Virus record (IMG/VR): IMGVR_UViG_3300026114_000004
Span: 1 to 42,233 of that record
From: a virus
Direction: 5' to 3' (one strand)
Length of the DNA stretch: 42,233 nucleotides
The notes beneath the pieces were generated by a model. The model made no database searches, had not been told where the DNA came from, and saw only the letters and a list, made by a program, of their open reading frames with translations. Of this stretch, positions 21,575 through 29,442 are shown in pieces. Within the stretch, counting starts at the first letter, position 1. Each line of letters begins with the position of its first letter. Position numbers and translations under genes: made by a program.

Positions 21575-21737
21575 CTTTCACATAATTCATTGGATTATAC
21601 AGTTCCATAATGTTTTTATGCACAGATTCCAACCACTTTTCATAAATTTGGCTGCCTAACTCTGCTTGTTTTTCAGATGGTATAAAGAGTTCTTTTGCTT
21701 CATCTGTTGTTAAATCTAATTCAATATTGATTTTCAT
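21546..21737 (-). CDS. DUF6489-like small protein, 63 aa
   Basis: MKINIELDLTTDEAKELFIP resembles the start of DUF6489 proteins (MKxNVEIDCTPEEAR), although the usual LGLPD block is replaced by IPSEKQ. The helical tail has a Tyr/Trp pattern (QIYEKWLESVHKNIM). Function unknown. It overlaps the next gene by 4 nt. Confidence 0.5.
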   Translation of the reverse strand: MKINIELDLTTDEAKELFIPSEKQAELGSQIYEKWLESVHKNIMELYNPMNYVKDEDKRSSFK

Positions 21738-22030
21738 ATCTCATCATCCTCGGCGAACTTGGTTATAGTTTTTTCAACAATTTGCTCGTCACTCCACTCA
21801 CTAAATGCAGGTTCTTCTTCACGATACTGAGCAATCGCATCTTCAAGTTTAATTTCTTGTGCATCAACGATTGATTCACCAAGATGTTTTTGTGTAAACT
21901 CAAGTGCTTCCTCACACACTACGGTGTCTTTGGCAAAATCTGTTGGAAAATCACATGCGTAGTCGGGAACCTCTACCACATAACGCATGCGAAATTGTGA
22001 AACAGTGGTAACCATTACATACTTGCTCAT
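21734..22030 (-). CDS. small phage protein, 98 aa
   Basis: MSKYVMVTTVSQFRMRYVVE followed by ALEFTQKHLGE is a pattern I know from marine phages, of unknown function: a strand-turn-strand start (MV(T/S)T.S.FR.RYVV) and an acidic helical second half. Confidence 0.6.
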   Translation of the reverse strand: MSKYVMVTTVSQFRMRYVVEVPDYACDFPTDFAKDTVVCEEALEFTQKHLGESIVDAQEIKLEDAIAQYREEEPAFSEWSDEQIVEKTITKFAEDDEI

Positions 22031-22052
22031 TATTCATATCCTCTTAATTTTA

Positions 22053-22286
22053 TTAGGCGTTAGATTCTTTAAAACATTCAAATCCAGATTGGTGTTCAAA
22101 TGTAAGTAAATCAAATCTTTCTGAACGTGGGTTTCTGCAATATCCATAATCATTGTCTACGCGATCAAACCAGATACAACCGCAACTACAATCTGGATAA
22201 TCTAAGTCTTTATTTTCCCAGCGGACAATATTGCCACCATATCCAGAATAATCTGTAGGTTTTGGTTCCGTGTTGACATCATTCAC
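22053..22286 (-). CDS. small Cys-rich protein, 77 aa
   Basis: The cysteines in DCSCGCIWFDRV, then GYCRNPRSE and GFECFKES suggest one zinc-binding fold of the kind seen in phage and bacterial proteins with a CxC/GC...C motif. It overlaps the upstream gene by 8 nt. The function is unknown. Confidence 0.55.
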   Translation of the reverse strand: MNDVNTEPKPTDYSGYGGNIVRWENKDLDYPDCSCGCIWFDRVDNDYGYCRNPRSERFDLLTFEHQSGFECFKESNA

Positions 22287-22689
22287 CTTTCACAAACTCC
22301 CCGTCTTTCACACGATATACATCACAACCTAGCGACGAACGGATATACTGTCTGCCGCCGTCAATCATGTTGCCGTTTTGAAAATGCTTGTAATCATGAT
22401 GGCTCTGCGAGTATTCCAGTTCACCGTCATCGTTCTCAACCATGCCAAATTCAAGTTCTTCTACTCTATCTGCGTTTGTGATCATGACTCTGCCTTCTCT
22501 GTTAGCATATAATCCAAAGTATCTATTGCCGAATTCTGGATGCGGTGTGCTACGGTAGAAAACATCCGCAGGGCAGTCGCTTAGAACAAGATCAGTTGTA
22601 CAAACATACTGCACAGGCACTCCGTCCTGTTCCGTATAGTGTTTTACAGCTTTTTCAGTTGGAAATACAGGATTGTGTTTGATAGTCAT
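22279..22689 (-). CDS. hypothetical protein, 136 aa
   Basis: From the ATG at 22689 (MTIKHNPVFPTEKAV) the protein is beta-rich with aromatic repeats (RYFGLYANREGRVMI). Its start overlaps the stop of the membrane-protein gene, so a longer start at 22752 is not needed. It is not recognised. Confidence 0.55.
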   Translation of the reverse strand: MTIKHNPVFPTEKAVKHYTEQDGVPVQYVCTTDLVLSDCPADVFYRSTPHPEFGNRYFGLYANREGRVMITNADRVEELEFGMVENDDGELEYSQSHHDYKHFQNGNMIDGGRQYIRSSLGCDVYRVKDGEFVKGE

Positions 22690-22976
22690 TTCTTCAATAC
22701 CTCCACAAGAGTTTCGTTCTCTTGTGCTACTTCTTCTCGTGCGTCTTGCCATTTTTCGTGGATTTTATCTACAACATACCATAACGCAACGCCTATTATC
22801 AACAGAGGAAATACAATGTATACAAATGCAATGCCCACGTAAGCAATTACATGTCCGAGAGTGTATCCCCACAATGTTGCTGTAAAATGTGTTGCTGTAA
22901 TTGTTCCTACAACTGTGACAGTAGTAAAAACAGGCTTTGCAATTTTTTGAAGGAAAAGTTTTTGTACTCTAGTCAT
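22686..22976 (-). CDS. small membrane protein, paralogue of 1598-1876
   Basis: This 96-aa protein has two or three hydrophobic segments (about residues 14-35, 39-52 and 52-72) and the tail DAREEVAQENETLVEVLKK. That tail matches the end of the membrane protein at 1598-1876, so the two look like copies 21 kb apart. The function is unknown; a holin or envelope-modifying role would fit the topology but is not shown. Confidence 0.6.
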   Translation of the reverse strand: MTRVQKLFLQKIAKPVFTTVTVVGTITATHFTATLWGYTLGHVIAYVGIAFVYIVFPLLIIGVALWYVVDKIHEKWQDAREEVAQENETLVEVLKK

Positions 22977-22978
22977 AA

Positions 22979-23188
22979 CTACCAAGTCCCCGGGTCAGTG
23001 ATATCTTTTTCTTTCAGTATGTCTGTGTTAATATCCTCAACCGTTGCTATCAAAACATCTGGGCCTATTCCGGTCAAGTTGTCTTTTGACTGAAGCCACA
23101 TATACCGTGCTTTATCATTTTCTTGAAGTAACTCGTACATTTTTTCTACTTGCTCTCGTGATAGTAGCATTTTGTGAATATCTTTCAT
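22979..23188 (-). CDS. hypothetical protein, 69 aa
   Basis: This helical N-terminus (KDIHKMLLSREQVEKMYELL) is followed by WLQSKDNLTGIGPDVLIATV. It is not recognised. It overlaps the membrane-protein gene. Confidence 0.5.
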   Translation of the reverse strand: MKDIHKMLLSREQVEKMYELLQENDKARYMWLQSKDNLTGIGPDVLIATVEDINTDILKEKDITDPGTW

Positions 23189-23208
23189 TGTCTATTTCCT
23201 CTATTAAA

Positions 23209-23826
23209 TTATGCAGGACCGGAACTCAAAACTTTTTTTGCAATCGTTTTTTCAATGCCGGGATTAATGTGCTTTACATGCGGAACACATACATGCCTGA
23301 CATAATTTCTGGTATATCGCATTTCACTGTTGCTGGAATCTTCAACATATGGCACATAATGCCGCTCAGCCCACTGTCTAAAAACACGCTTGGGCGTAAG
23401 ACGAAATGGACGAATAACTGTGTTGCGACGATTCCACGGAATAATTTTTGGAGTGCCGTGCATTGCTGACCAAATCCAAGTCTCAATGCAATCATCAAGA
23501 TGGTGACAGGTGACAACTGGCAATTCCATTGATTCTGAAATGCTATCAATAATACGATAGCGTTCATTACGCCAATGTTCTTCTGGACTTTTATCATCAG
23601 GCCGGTCTGGACTGTCAATGCGTCTGACAATAACCTCAATGTCATTTTTCTGACAGTAATTGACCACACAATCTTGCATTGCAGTTGCTTGAACAGTGCT
23701 GTGATTGACATAGAGTGCAACAACTTCATGCTTTCGCTGCAAGAAGTCTAACGCACTCATTGAATCAACGCCGCCAGAACAGGCGAGGATGAATTTGTGT
23801 GGCAGTCGGCCTTGAAGTTTAATCAT
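23209..23826 (-). CDS. tilS: tRNA(Ile)-lysidine synthase-like (TilS N-terminal type)
   Basis: TilS converts C34 of tRNA-Ile(CAU) to lysidine, so the tRNA reads AUA and is charged with isoleucine. The PP-loop SGGVDS (residues 17-22) binds ATP. HHLDDCIETW (108-117), VIRPFRL, and the DSSN....YTRNYVR segment (163-177) are the characteristic TilS motifs. At 205 aa it has only the catalytic domain and lacks the C-terminal tRNA-binding domains of E. coli TilS. The partner is probably the phage tRNA(CAU) at 40797-40874, which resembles tRNA-Ile2. Other PP-loop tRNA enzymes (such as TtcA) are less likely because of the DSSN...RN motif. A sigma70-like promoter lies 36 nt upstream. Confidence 0.87.
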   Translation of the reverse strand: MIKLQGRLPHKFILACSGGVDSMSALDFLQRKHEVVALYVNHSTVQATAMQDCVVNYCQKNDIEVIVRRIDSPDRPDDKSPEEHWRNERYRIIDSISESMELPVVTCHHLDDCIETWIWSAMHGTPKIIPWNRRNTVIRPFRLTPKRVFRQWAERHYVPYVEDSSNSEMRYTRNYVRHVCVPHVKHINPGIEKTIAKKVLSSGPA

Positions 23827-23861
23827 TACTCAGTTTTACAATGTGGCTACTTTCATACAGT

Positions 23862-23890
23862 AGGCTACATCATGTAAAACAGAATGTCAA
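23862..23890 (-). promoter_or_regulatory. sigma70-like promoter
   Basis: Minus-strand TTGACA (23885-23890), 17-bp spacer, TAGCCT (23862-23867), upstream of the TilS-like gene. Confidence 0.6.
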
Positions 23891-24228
23891 GCGGTTTCTT
23901 TTGTTCCGTTATCGCTGATAATTTTTTCTAAGGTAAGATAAGGTATGCGTTCATTTGGTACATATCTCCAGTAGTGTTTTACATCAACACTGTCTGGTTC
24001 TGTTTTATACATACCAAAAACGGTTGTGGTTGTTCCAATTCTAATAATAACAGCGGGGGTGCCGTCTAAAATAACTTGGTCACCTTCATTGAAATTTTTA
24101 TCAAGTTTGAAAGCAAGTCCTTTTGCCATTTTGGTTGCTAAATCTTTAAACCAAAGGGTCAGTACCAAAATAAAAAGACCTGTAAGGTAGGGTGCTATAA
24201 ATTGTTCTAGTTGTGTAGTATCAGGCAT
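23887..24228 (-). CDS. minimal MscS-like membrane protein
   Basis: This 113-aa protein has one membrane span (residues 12-25, then a basic helix) followed by FNEGDQVILDGTPAVIIRIG, then TTTVFG. That is the pattern of the MscS channel beta-domain (F..GD.V..G..G.V..I...TT). It lacks the pore helix pair and the C-terminal cytoplasmic cage of MscS. It could assemble into a reduced channel or interfere with host mechanosensitive channels. Its start codon lies in a hairpin downstream of a TAAATA promoter. Confidence 0.65.
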   Translation of the reverse strand: MPDTTQLEQFIAPYLTGLFILVLTLWFKDLATKMAKGLAFKLDKNFNEGDQVILDGTPAVIIRIGTTTTVFGMYKTEPDSVDVKHYWRYVPNERIPYLTLEKIISDNGTKETA

Positions 24229-24253
24229 AGTTTGCTCCTATGCCTTATTTATT
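24224..24253 (-). promoter_or_regulatory. late-type promoter with start-codon hairpin
   Basis: Minus-strand AATAAATA (24246-24253) is followed by GGCATAG (24238-24244), pairing perfectly with CTATGCC (24224-24230), which contains the MscS-like ATG. The SD (GGAG) straddles the loop. Starting 6 nt after the element trims the first arm to its last bases. Confidence 0.7.
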
Positions 24254-24265
24254 TGATATCAGATA

Positions 24266-26008
24266 TTAACTGCTTTCACCAAACAATTCTTCAATCTCTT
24301 CTTGCAGTTTCTCTTTGGCTGCGGCTTCATTATAAGCATATACATTGTCAATGCTTATAGTTGGATCTGAAATACTGGTAACGGTATCTAGTATGTCACC
24401 CCAGTCACCAAGTTCAGAAACATTTGCAATGTATTCGCCAGCACCGGCAGTCAGCATAAAATCTAACATAAGTTCAATAGATAATCTAAGTTGATATTTT
24501 TCTGAACCTTCTGTTTGTACGAAACCATTTTCTTCTAACCACTCACCTAAGTACTTTTCTGCTTTCGCAGTTGTGCCAGAATATATTCCATCAAACAAAG
24601 CACTCATAAACATACGACGAACATCCAATGATTCTTCTATCATATCTTCAAAACTGTCAATATCAACTGTTTCACCGGCATCTTCTTTTGCATATTTTTT
24701 GATTTTTTCTTGAACATCCCCGCCTAACTCGTCGTATAACTCTTTTGCATAGCCATCTTCGCCGAGTGTGCCATCAACCATATTGCTTATGTTTTCATAA
24801 GTGTCTGAATCTTCAAAAATATCTATAAGGTCTGAAACTGTTCTATCAACCGAAAATTGATTACTAATTTCGATTAAGTCAGAAAATTCATTAATAACGA
24901 TATATGAATCTTCCCCATCTTTAACTATATCTTCATAATCTAGTTCAGAACTACGCAGTTGAGATTCAAACGCATCTATGACTTCCTCACTCATTCCCTG
25001 TTTTCCAAAAATCGTAGATAACCCGCCCAATGCAGGTTTTGCATCTATTAATTTTTCGGCAACATCATCGTCTAAATCTTCCATCTCAAAGTTATTTTCA
25101 GGCAAATAACCACCACCTTTGATGCCTTTTACAAAATCTTTTTGTAGTAAGTCAATAATGTAGGGGTGGTATTTTTCACTAGGCTTGTCATTACCACGCC
25201 CTTTCATTTCTCCCAAATACCCGCTTTGATCCAAAATAAAGGTAAGGTGTGGCTTTTGTTTTGTTTCGCCGATTTTTGACCGGAAACTCAATATACGGTC
25301 TCCGCCCAATGGGTCACCCATGTTACCACAATGGCCCATTGCTTTGCCTTCTATCTCACAATATTCTCGGTCAAGTTTCACCCAAGCGTATTTGCCGTAA
25401 TCAATGATAATCTTGTCATCTGGTTCTGGTTCAATTTCTTCTGCTTGTTTTTGTTTCCATTCTTTTTCTGCTTGTTCTAATCGTCTAAAAAGTTCGGTTG
25501 GGCTAAGATTCGCCTCCCATTCTACCGCATTAACTTGTGGCGATTGTTCAAACATAGTAGACCAGTGGTTTCCCAAAGCCAGCACGTTAAACACATTTTG
25601 AAACTCACTGAATACGCTGGGCTGATTGACGTAATAATCAAAATCTTTTTTGGTTATTTTTTTGTAAAGATTTTCTAACTGTTGAACTCGTTGTTGGAGT
25701 TCTTCTGCTGATTGTGGTGCATCTGGACCAGCATCCCTACCAGATTGTACAAACTCCCACTGATTTTGTAGTTCTTGTATTTTTGCATCAATAACTTGAC
25801 CAGTTTCTTTTATTCTCCACCATCGTAGCCACCAGATTATACGATCTGCTCTTTTGAGAGTAGATTTAACCTCTTTCAATAAATCGTTAGCCCGTTCTTG
25901 ACTAATAATATCAGCATTAACCATGGCATCCATGATTTGTTTATACTGCTGCTTGTTCTCAAACAGATGTGGCTTTATTATAAATTTGGAAAATTCTTGA
26001 AATCTCAT
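24266..26008 (-). CDS. large phage protein with PcfJ-like motif
   Basis: This 580-aa acidic protein starts MRFQEFSKFI. The central EGKAMGHCGN motif (about 220-229) with following ILSFRSKI and PHLTFILD segments and PSEKYHPYIIDLL belongs to a large hypothetical family common in marine T4-like phages. The GHCG part resembles the PcfJ core motif. It has coiled-coil-like stretches near residues 40-120 and 170-195. The function is unknown; a virion or head-associated role is possible by size, but unproven. A TAAATA promoter would start the RNA 2 nt before the ATG. Confidence 0.7.
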   Translation of the reverse strand: MRFQEFSKFIIKPHLFENKQQYKQIMDAMVNADIISQERANDLLKEVKSTLKRADRIIWWLRWWRIKETGQVIDAKIQELQNQWEFVQSGRDAGPDAPQSAEELQQRVQQLENLYKKITKKDFDYYVNQPSVFSEFQNVFNVLALGNHWSTMFEQSPQVNAVEWEANLSPTELFRRLEQAEKEWKQKQAEEIEPEPDDKIIIDYGKYAWVKLDREYCEIEGKAMGHCGNMGDPLGGDRILSFRSKIGETKQKPHLTFILDQSGYLGEMKGRGNDKPSEKYHPYIIDLLQKDFVKGIKGGGYLPENNFEMEDLDDDVAEKLIDAKPALGGLSTIFGKQGMSEEVIDAFESQLRSSELDYEDIVKDGEDSYIVINEFSDLIEISNQFSVDRTVSDLIDIFEDSDTYENISNMVDGTLGEDGYAKELYDELGGDVQEKIKKYAKEDAGETVDIDSFEDMIEESLDVRRMFMSALFDGIYSGTTAKAEKYLGEWLEENGFVQTEGSEKYQLRLSIELMLDFMLTAGAGEYIANVSELGDWGDILDTVTSISDPTISIDNVYAYNEAAAKEKLQEEIEELFGESS

Positions 26009-26009
26009 T

Positions 26010-26023
26010 ATGGTGTATTTATT
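26010..26023 (-). promoter_or_regulatory. late-type promoter giving a near-leaderless mRNA
   Basis: Minus-strand AATAAATA (26016-26023) is followed by CACCA and then TAATG. Transcription starting 6 nt after the element would leave two bases before the ATG at 26008. There is no SD. Confidence 0.55.
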
Positions 26024-26045
26024 TTTTAATCGTCTATATTTTTTA

Positions 26046-26059
26046 ATTAAATATGTGGA
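26046..26059 (+). promoter_or_regulatory. late-type promoter giving a leaderless mRNA
   Basis: Plus-strand ATTAAATA (26046-26053) is followed by TGTGG and then the ATG at 26059, so the predicted start is the A of the start codon itself. No SD is visible. Confidence 0.5.
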
Positions 26060-27132
26060 TGGGTAAAACATTAAAAACAGTAGAAAGCCACACTCAATGG
26101 CAAGAATTACAAGAAGTGTGGGTGGGCGGTGTATATCCAGATAAATTTTTTGAACATTTTGATAATAAAACAGAAGATATATTTTGTTATATAAACGAAT
26201 TATCCAGAAATGATTTTTCTAGATTAGGTAAAAAATTTAAAGAATTAGGCGTTAATCCAATTTTTCCCGAATTTACTAATGTAGATGATTACATGGATGA
26301 AAAAGACAGATTAATCAAACCCCCTGTCACCCCTTGTGATTTTTCTTTAACCATAGGTGATACACTATATGTTCTTCCACAATATCCAAGCGGTATAGAA
26401 CCATACCAACATGCAATTGATGAATATAAAAACTCCAATCAAAATGTTGTAATACTTGATAGAGCAACTCCAGACCCATTGGCATATGTTGAATTTCCTA
26501 GCGTTGTAAGAGCAGGGCGTGATATTTTTATAGATTACGATCCCTTCGATGAAAACAGAAAAAAATATAACTTAGAATTTGCACATATTATGTCAAAAAA
26601 TTATAGGGTACATTTGAGCACAACCGGAGATCATAGTGACGGTGTTTTTTGCCCATTAAAACCCGGAGAAATTTTGAGCAGTCACTACCAAGACACGTAT
26701 AAACAAAGTTTTCCGGGATGGAATGTGTTTTTCCTTTATGACAAAACAGAAAATAATAAAAAAAATTTAAATGTATTATCTGGCAGCACGCTAAGTAAAT
26801 GGTGGTTGCCCGATGCTGACTATGCACACTTCAACCCTAGTATTACAAAAGTTGCCAATCAATGGCTTGGTGCACCAGAAGAAACGATATATGATGTCAA
26901 TAATCTTATTATTAATGAAAATAATATTATTACTAGTAATTGTGACGATGAAACATATAAGTATTTTGAAAGTATCGGAATGACCCCGCACATTGTCAAT
27001 TTGAAAACTAAAATGTTTTATGATGCCGGAATTCACTGCTTTACCAGCGACATTTATAGAAAAGGCACATCTGAAGATTATTGGCCGGATAGAGGCGAAA
27101 ATGGCATTTATGAGATAACAGAATGGATTTAA
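26059..27132 (+). CDS. amidinotransferase family protein (copy 1)
   Basis: This enzyme is related to arginine:glycine amidinotransferase (AGAT), which moves an amidino group from arginine to an amine. The chain aligns with human AGAT: PCDF (Asp94, where AGAT has PRD), VVRAGRDIFIDYD (Asp155), DHSDGVF (His192) and AGIHCFTSDIYRKG (Cys327, the covalent nucleophile). 357 aa from the ATG at 26059. It shares the fold of arginine deiminases, but the segments follow AGAT rather than ADI. The acceptor is not readable from sequence. It is translated with the next two genes (10-nt and ATGA overlaps), which have CBM-like and PLP-transferase-like features. Confidence 0.8.
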   Translation: MGKTLKTVESHTQWQELQEVWVGGVYPDKFFEHFDNKTEDIFCYINELSRNDFSRLGKKFKELGVNPIFPEFTNVDDYMDEKDRLIKPPVTPCDFSLTIGDTLYVLPQYPSGIEPYQHAIDEYKNSNQNVVILDRATPDPLAYVEFPSVVRAGRDIFIDYDPFDENRKKYNLEFAHIMSKNYRVHLSTTGDHSDGVFCPLKPGEILSSHYQDTYKQSFPGWNVFFLYDKTENNKKNLNVLSGSTLSKWWLPDADYAHFNPSITKVANQWLGAPEETIYDVNNLIINENNIITSNCDDETYKYFESIGMTPHIVNLKTKMFYDAGIHCFTSDIYRKGTSEDYWPDRGENGIYEITEWI

Positions 27133-27620
27133 AAAATAACAATTTTTCAGAAAATTTAAATGTCAAAATAGACGTTGGTTGCTCTTATTGGAATACCCCA
27201 CCAAAAGCAACTGTTTATTGTAATAATGAATTAATGTTTAATGATTGTATAGAAGACAACATGATTATCAATTTTGATTTTTTATTTAATATACCAGAAA
27301 AAAATACGCTTAGTTTAATTCGTCATGGGAAAACTGATGCAGAAGTCAGGACTGATGGTACGTCAGAGATAAATGACCAGATTCTTTGGATTAATACTGT
27401 TTATATTGACAATACTAATATCAAAGATTTAATTCACCACAAAAGCATTTTTTGTCCGGAATATCCAGAACCGTGGGCCACAGAGCAAAAAAACAGTGGC
27501 ATAGAATTAGAAAGAGAAGTTATTGGAGAAACTACTTTTGGGCACAATGGTAAATGGTATTTTAAATTTGACTCACCATTTTACGACTTTATGTGCCGAG
27601 CGGTAAGAGGAGATATATGA
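27123..27620 (+). CDS. phage protein with YPEPW...GHNG domain
   Basis: This beta-rich 165-aa protein shows SYWNTPPKATVYCNNELMF at the start and CPEYPEPWATEQ, then TTFGHNGKWYFKFDSPFYDF at the end. I know this domain from marine T4-like phages, where its function is not established. The sandwich-like strands and the GHNG.W motif suggest carbohydrate or calcium binding. It sits between the amidinotransferase and the PLP-like gene, overlapping both. It could bind a substrate carried through the pathway. Confidence 0.6.
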   Translation: MDLKNNNFSENLNVKIDVGCSYWNTPPKATVYCNNELMFNDCIEDNMIINFDFLFNIPEKNTLSLIRHGKTDAEVRTDGTSEINDQILWINTVYIDNTNIKDLIHHKSIFCPEYPEPWATEQKNSGIELEREVIGETTFGHNGKWYFKFDSPFYDFMCRAVRGDI

Positions 27621-28441
27621 ATTATTCTAGAAATGATTTGACAAAAAGTTTTAATCCGGTAAAAGATAAAAAACTTCTTTCATTAAAAGATGAGTGGTTT
27701 TCAGAACCACAAAAAATAATAGAATCATCAAAACTTTTACCCATTGCAGATGAGTGGTGGAAAAGTACAAAAATCAATTCAATATTGGGATGGGAAAATT
27801 TTTCTTGTGTAGACTTTACGCTAGGCTGCACACATTATATCGAAAGCACTGCGTCCAAATTAAAATGGGATATTCAAGTTCTTCCATTTGAATATGCCAT
27901 ATATAAATTGATGGGCATTCAGGAGTCACATATTGGATATCTTAAACCCGACACTCCCCTTTTTATATCTTTGCCAAATTGGAAATGTTCCGGAATTCCA
28001 GAATATTGGGAGGATTTATTAAAAGAATGTGAAAAGAAAAATATTGATATTCATATAGATTTTGCTTGGCTATTGATATCAAGGGACATCAAAATAGATG
28101 TATCACATCCATGTATTAAAAGCTTTGGTATGAGCTGGAGTAAATATGACATGCAATGGAATCGTTGCGGTATGAGATGGTCAAGGCAACGTTCTTTAGA
28201 CAGTATCACCATATTAAACCATTATTATAAAGATACATTTACAAATGTAACAAGTGCTGCGTATAATCTTATTAATAACATTGAAAGAGACTATATGTGG
28301 AATAATTATTCACATTTAAATCAGCAAGTCTGTGATAATTTGAATTTAGAGGCAAGACATTCATTACATACAGCGTTAGATAAAAAAAATGACTATGAAG
28401 TTGTCGGCATCGGCAATATACTGAGCAAATTATCCGGGTAA
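27617..28441 (+). CDS. PLP-dependent transferase-like protein
   Basis: Fold-type I PLP features appear in order: PLFISLPNWKCSGIPEYWED (a turn before the large strand), IHIDFAWLL (Asp148, where aminotransferases have DxAY and the Asp contacts the pyridine N), and FGMSWSKYDM with Lys176 in an S.SK motif, followed by RCGMRW (Arg183). At 274 aa it is shorter than normal aminotransferases (about 350-400) and lacks a clear C-terminal domain, so activity is uncertain. With an amidinotransferase in front and a 2OG-oxygenase-like gene behind, it would fit arginine-derived chemistry such as cyclic guanidino amino acids, but that is inference. SD AGGAG. The ends overlap the next, opposing gene by 12 nt. 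Confidence 0.5.
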   Translation: MNYSRNDLTKSFNPVKDKKLLSLKDEWFSEPQKIIESSKLLPIADEWWKSTKINSILGWENFSCVDFTLGCTHYIESTASKLKWDIQVLPFEYAIYKLMGIQESHIGYLKPDTPLFISLPNWKCSGIPEYWEDLLKECEKKNIDIHIDFAWLLISRDIKIDVSHPCIKSFGMSWSKYDMQWNRCGMRWSRQRSLDSITILNHYYKDTFTNVTSAAYNLINNIERDYMWNNYSHLNQQVCDNLNLEARHSLHTALDKKNDYEVVGIGNILSKLSG

Positions 28442-29038
28442 TTTTTCCGTGTGACTCCACGAAACATATAAACTATATCGTTTGCAATTTGGAGGTACTG
28501 GATTAGAAATTCTATGGCAATATCTATTTTCTAAACTCTGGTCTAGTAAATATCCAGTGTTATGTTTATATGGGATAATCACGTTATCTTCATTTATAGA
28601 AAACTCAACGCCACATTTTTCCGGGCATAAATCAAAAAGATAAATTTGCAAATTGGCAGATAGTATAGGGTTATCTACATGCCAGCCCATCATATAATCT
28701 TCAGAATCTTCCCACAAACTTAATCCGATAAAATTGTGTGGCATGGTTTTTGGGAAAATATCATTTATAGTATCTGTTACATTCTCAAAAACACAATGTA
28801 ACTCTTCTATTATGGTATCACTATGCCATGCTATTTTTTTTCTGGGGCCTTCTGGGTCAACTTCAGAATCTTGCCAATCAAGATTTGTTGATTTAAAAAT
28901 ATAAGAATGTAATTTAGATATAGCATCGTTTGGTAGACAGTTACTAAGCACTTTAAAATGATTATTGTAAGAAACTGAATCCAAAACTAAAGATTTTAGA
29001 TGTTTAGTAGTATTTTTTATTAGTGAGTCATCTATCAT
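28430..29038 (-). CDS. 2-oxoglutarate/Fe(II) oxygenase-like protein
   Basis: This is a double-stranded beta-helix protein of the prolyl-hydroxylase type. The facial triad is visible: MGWHVDNP (His120, Asp122) and YCHRISNP (His175), with Arg187 in CKRYSLYVSW in the position that binds 2-oxoglutarate C5. Such enzymes hydroxylate amino acids, peptides or sugars. 202 aa. It is convergent with the PLP-like gene (12-nt overlap). A TAAATA element with a 15-nt leader lies upstream. Substrate unknown; arginine or a guanidino product is possible given the neighbours. Confidence 0.7.
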   Translation of the reverse strand: MIDDSLIKNTTKHLKSLVLDSVSYNNHFKVLSNCLPNDAISKLHSYIFKSTNLDWQDSEVDPEGPRKKIAWHSDTIIEELHCVFENVTDTINDIFPKTMPHNFIGLSLWEDSEDYMMGWHVDNPILSANLQIYLFDLCPEKCGVEFSINEDNVIIPYKHNTGYLLDQSLENRYCHRISNPVPPNCKRYSLYVSWSHTEKLPG

Positions 29039-29052
29039 TCTACTACTTAGGA

Positions 29053-29066
29053 TTTTTTTATTTAAA
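29053..29066 (-). promoter_or_regulatory. late-type promoter element
   Basis: Minus-strand TTTAAATA (29059-29066) would start transcription near 29053, about 15 nt before the oxygenase-like ATG. A-rich and a weaker match than TATAAATA. Confidence 0.4.
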
Positions 29067-29067
29067 T

Positions 29068-29400
29068 TTAAAAATTATCTGGGTAATCTCTATATAGAAA
29101 GTGTTGAATTGTTTCTGCATCAACAAGAGAGTTGAATCCTACATGTGAATCTTCAATGTGTTTTTCATTTTCTAATATAGATGTCATTGCGTCATCTAAT
29201 TGCTGAAGACTATTAAATTCCATCATAATGTGAAATTCTGGTAGGTCCATGCTGCGAAATCCCAGTTTCATTCTTGTTATTCTATAGGTTTCCATTTTCT
29301 TCATTGACACCATTTGGTCGAGGAAAATTTTCATTTTTGATACGAATTCGTATGACGAAACGTCTTCTTTATGGTCAGCGAAAATGTGATATATGTCCAT
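29068..29400 (-). CDS. DUF6614-like protein, 110 aa
   Basis: The sequence MDIYHIFADHKEDVSSYEFV, then YRITRMKLGFRSMDLPEFHI and FLYRDYPD closely follows a small protein family I know as DUF6614 from marine alphaproteobacteria. It looks like a dimeric ferredoxin-like (alpha/beta barrel) protein, of unknown function. Its presence in a phage and next to metabolic genes is unusual and suggests it was taken from a host. A TATAAATA late promoter is 30-40 nt upstream; no clear SD. Confidence 0.65.
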   Translation of the reverse strand: MDIYHIFADHKEDVSSYEFVSKMKIFLDQMVSMKKMETYRITRMKLGFRSMDLPEFHIMMEFNSLQQLDDAMTSILENEKHIEDSHVGFNSLVDAETIQHFLYRDYPDNF

Positions 29401-29428
29401 ATTTTTTAAACTTTTAATAACCGGTGAT

Positions 29429-29442
29429 AATTAATATTTATA
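29429..29442 (-). promoter_or_regulatory. late promoter TATAAATA
   Basis: A perfect minus-strand TATAAATA (29435-29442) lies 35 nt before the ATG of the DUF6614-like gene, with predicted start near 29429. It overlaps the plus-strand start region of the second amidinotransferase gene. Confidence 0.65.
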
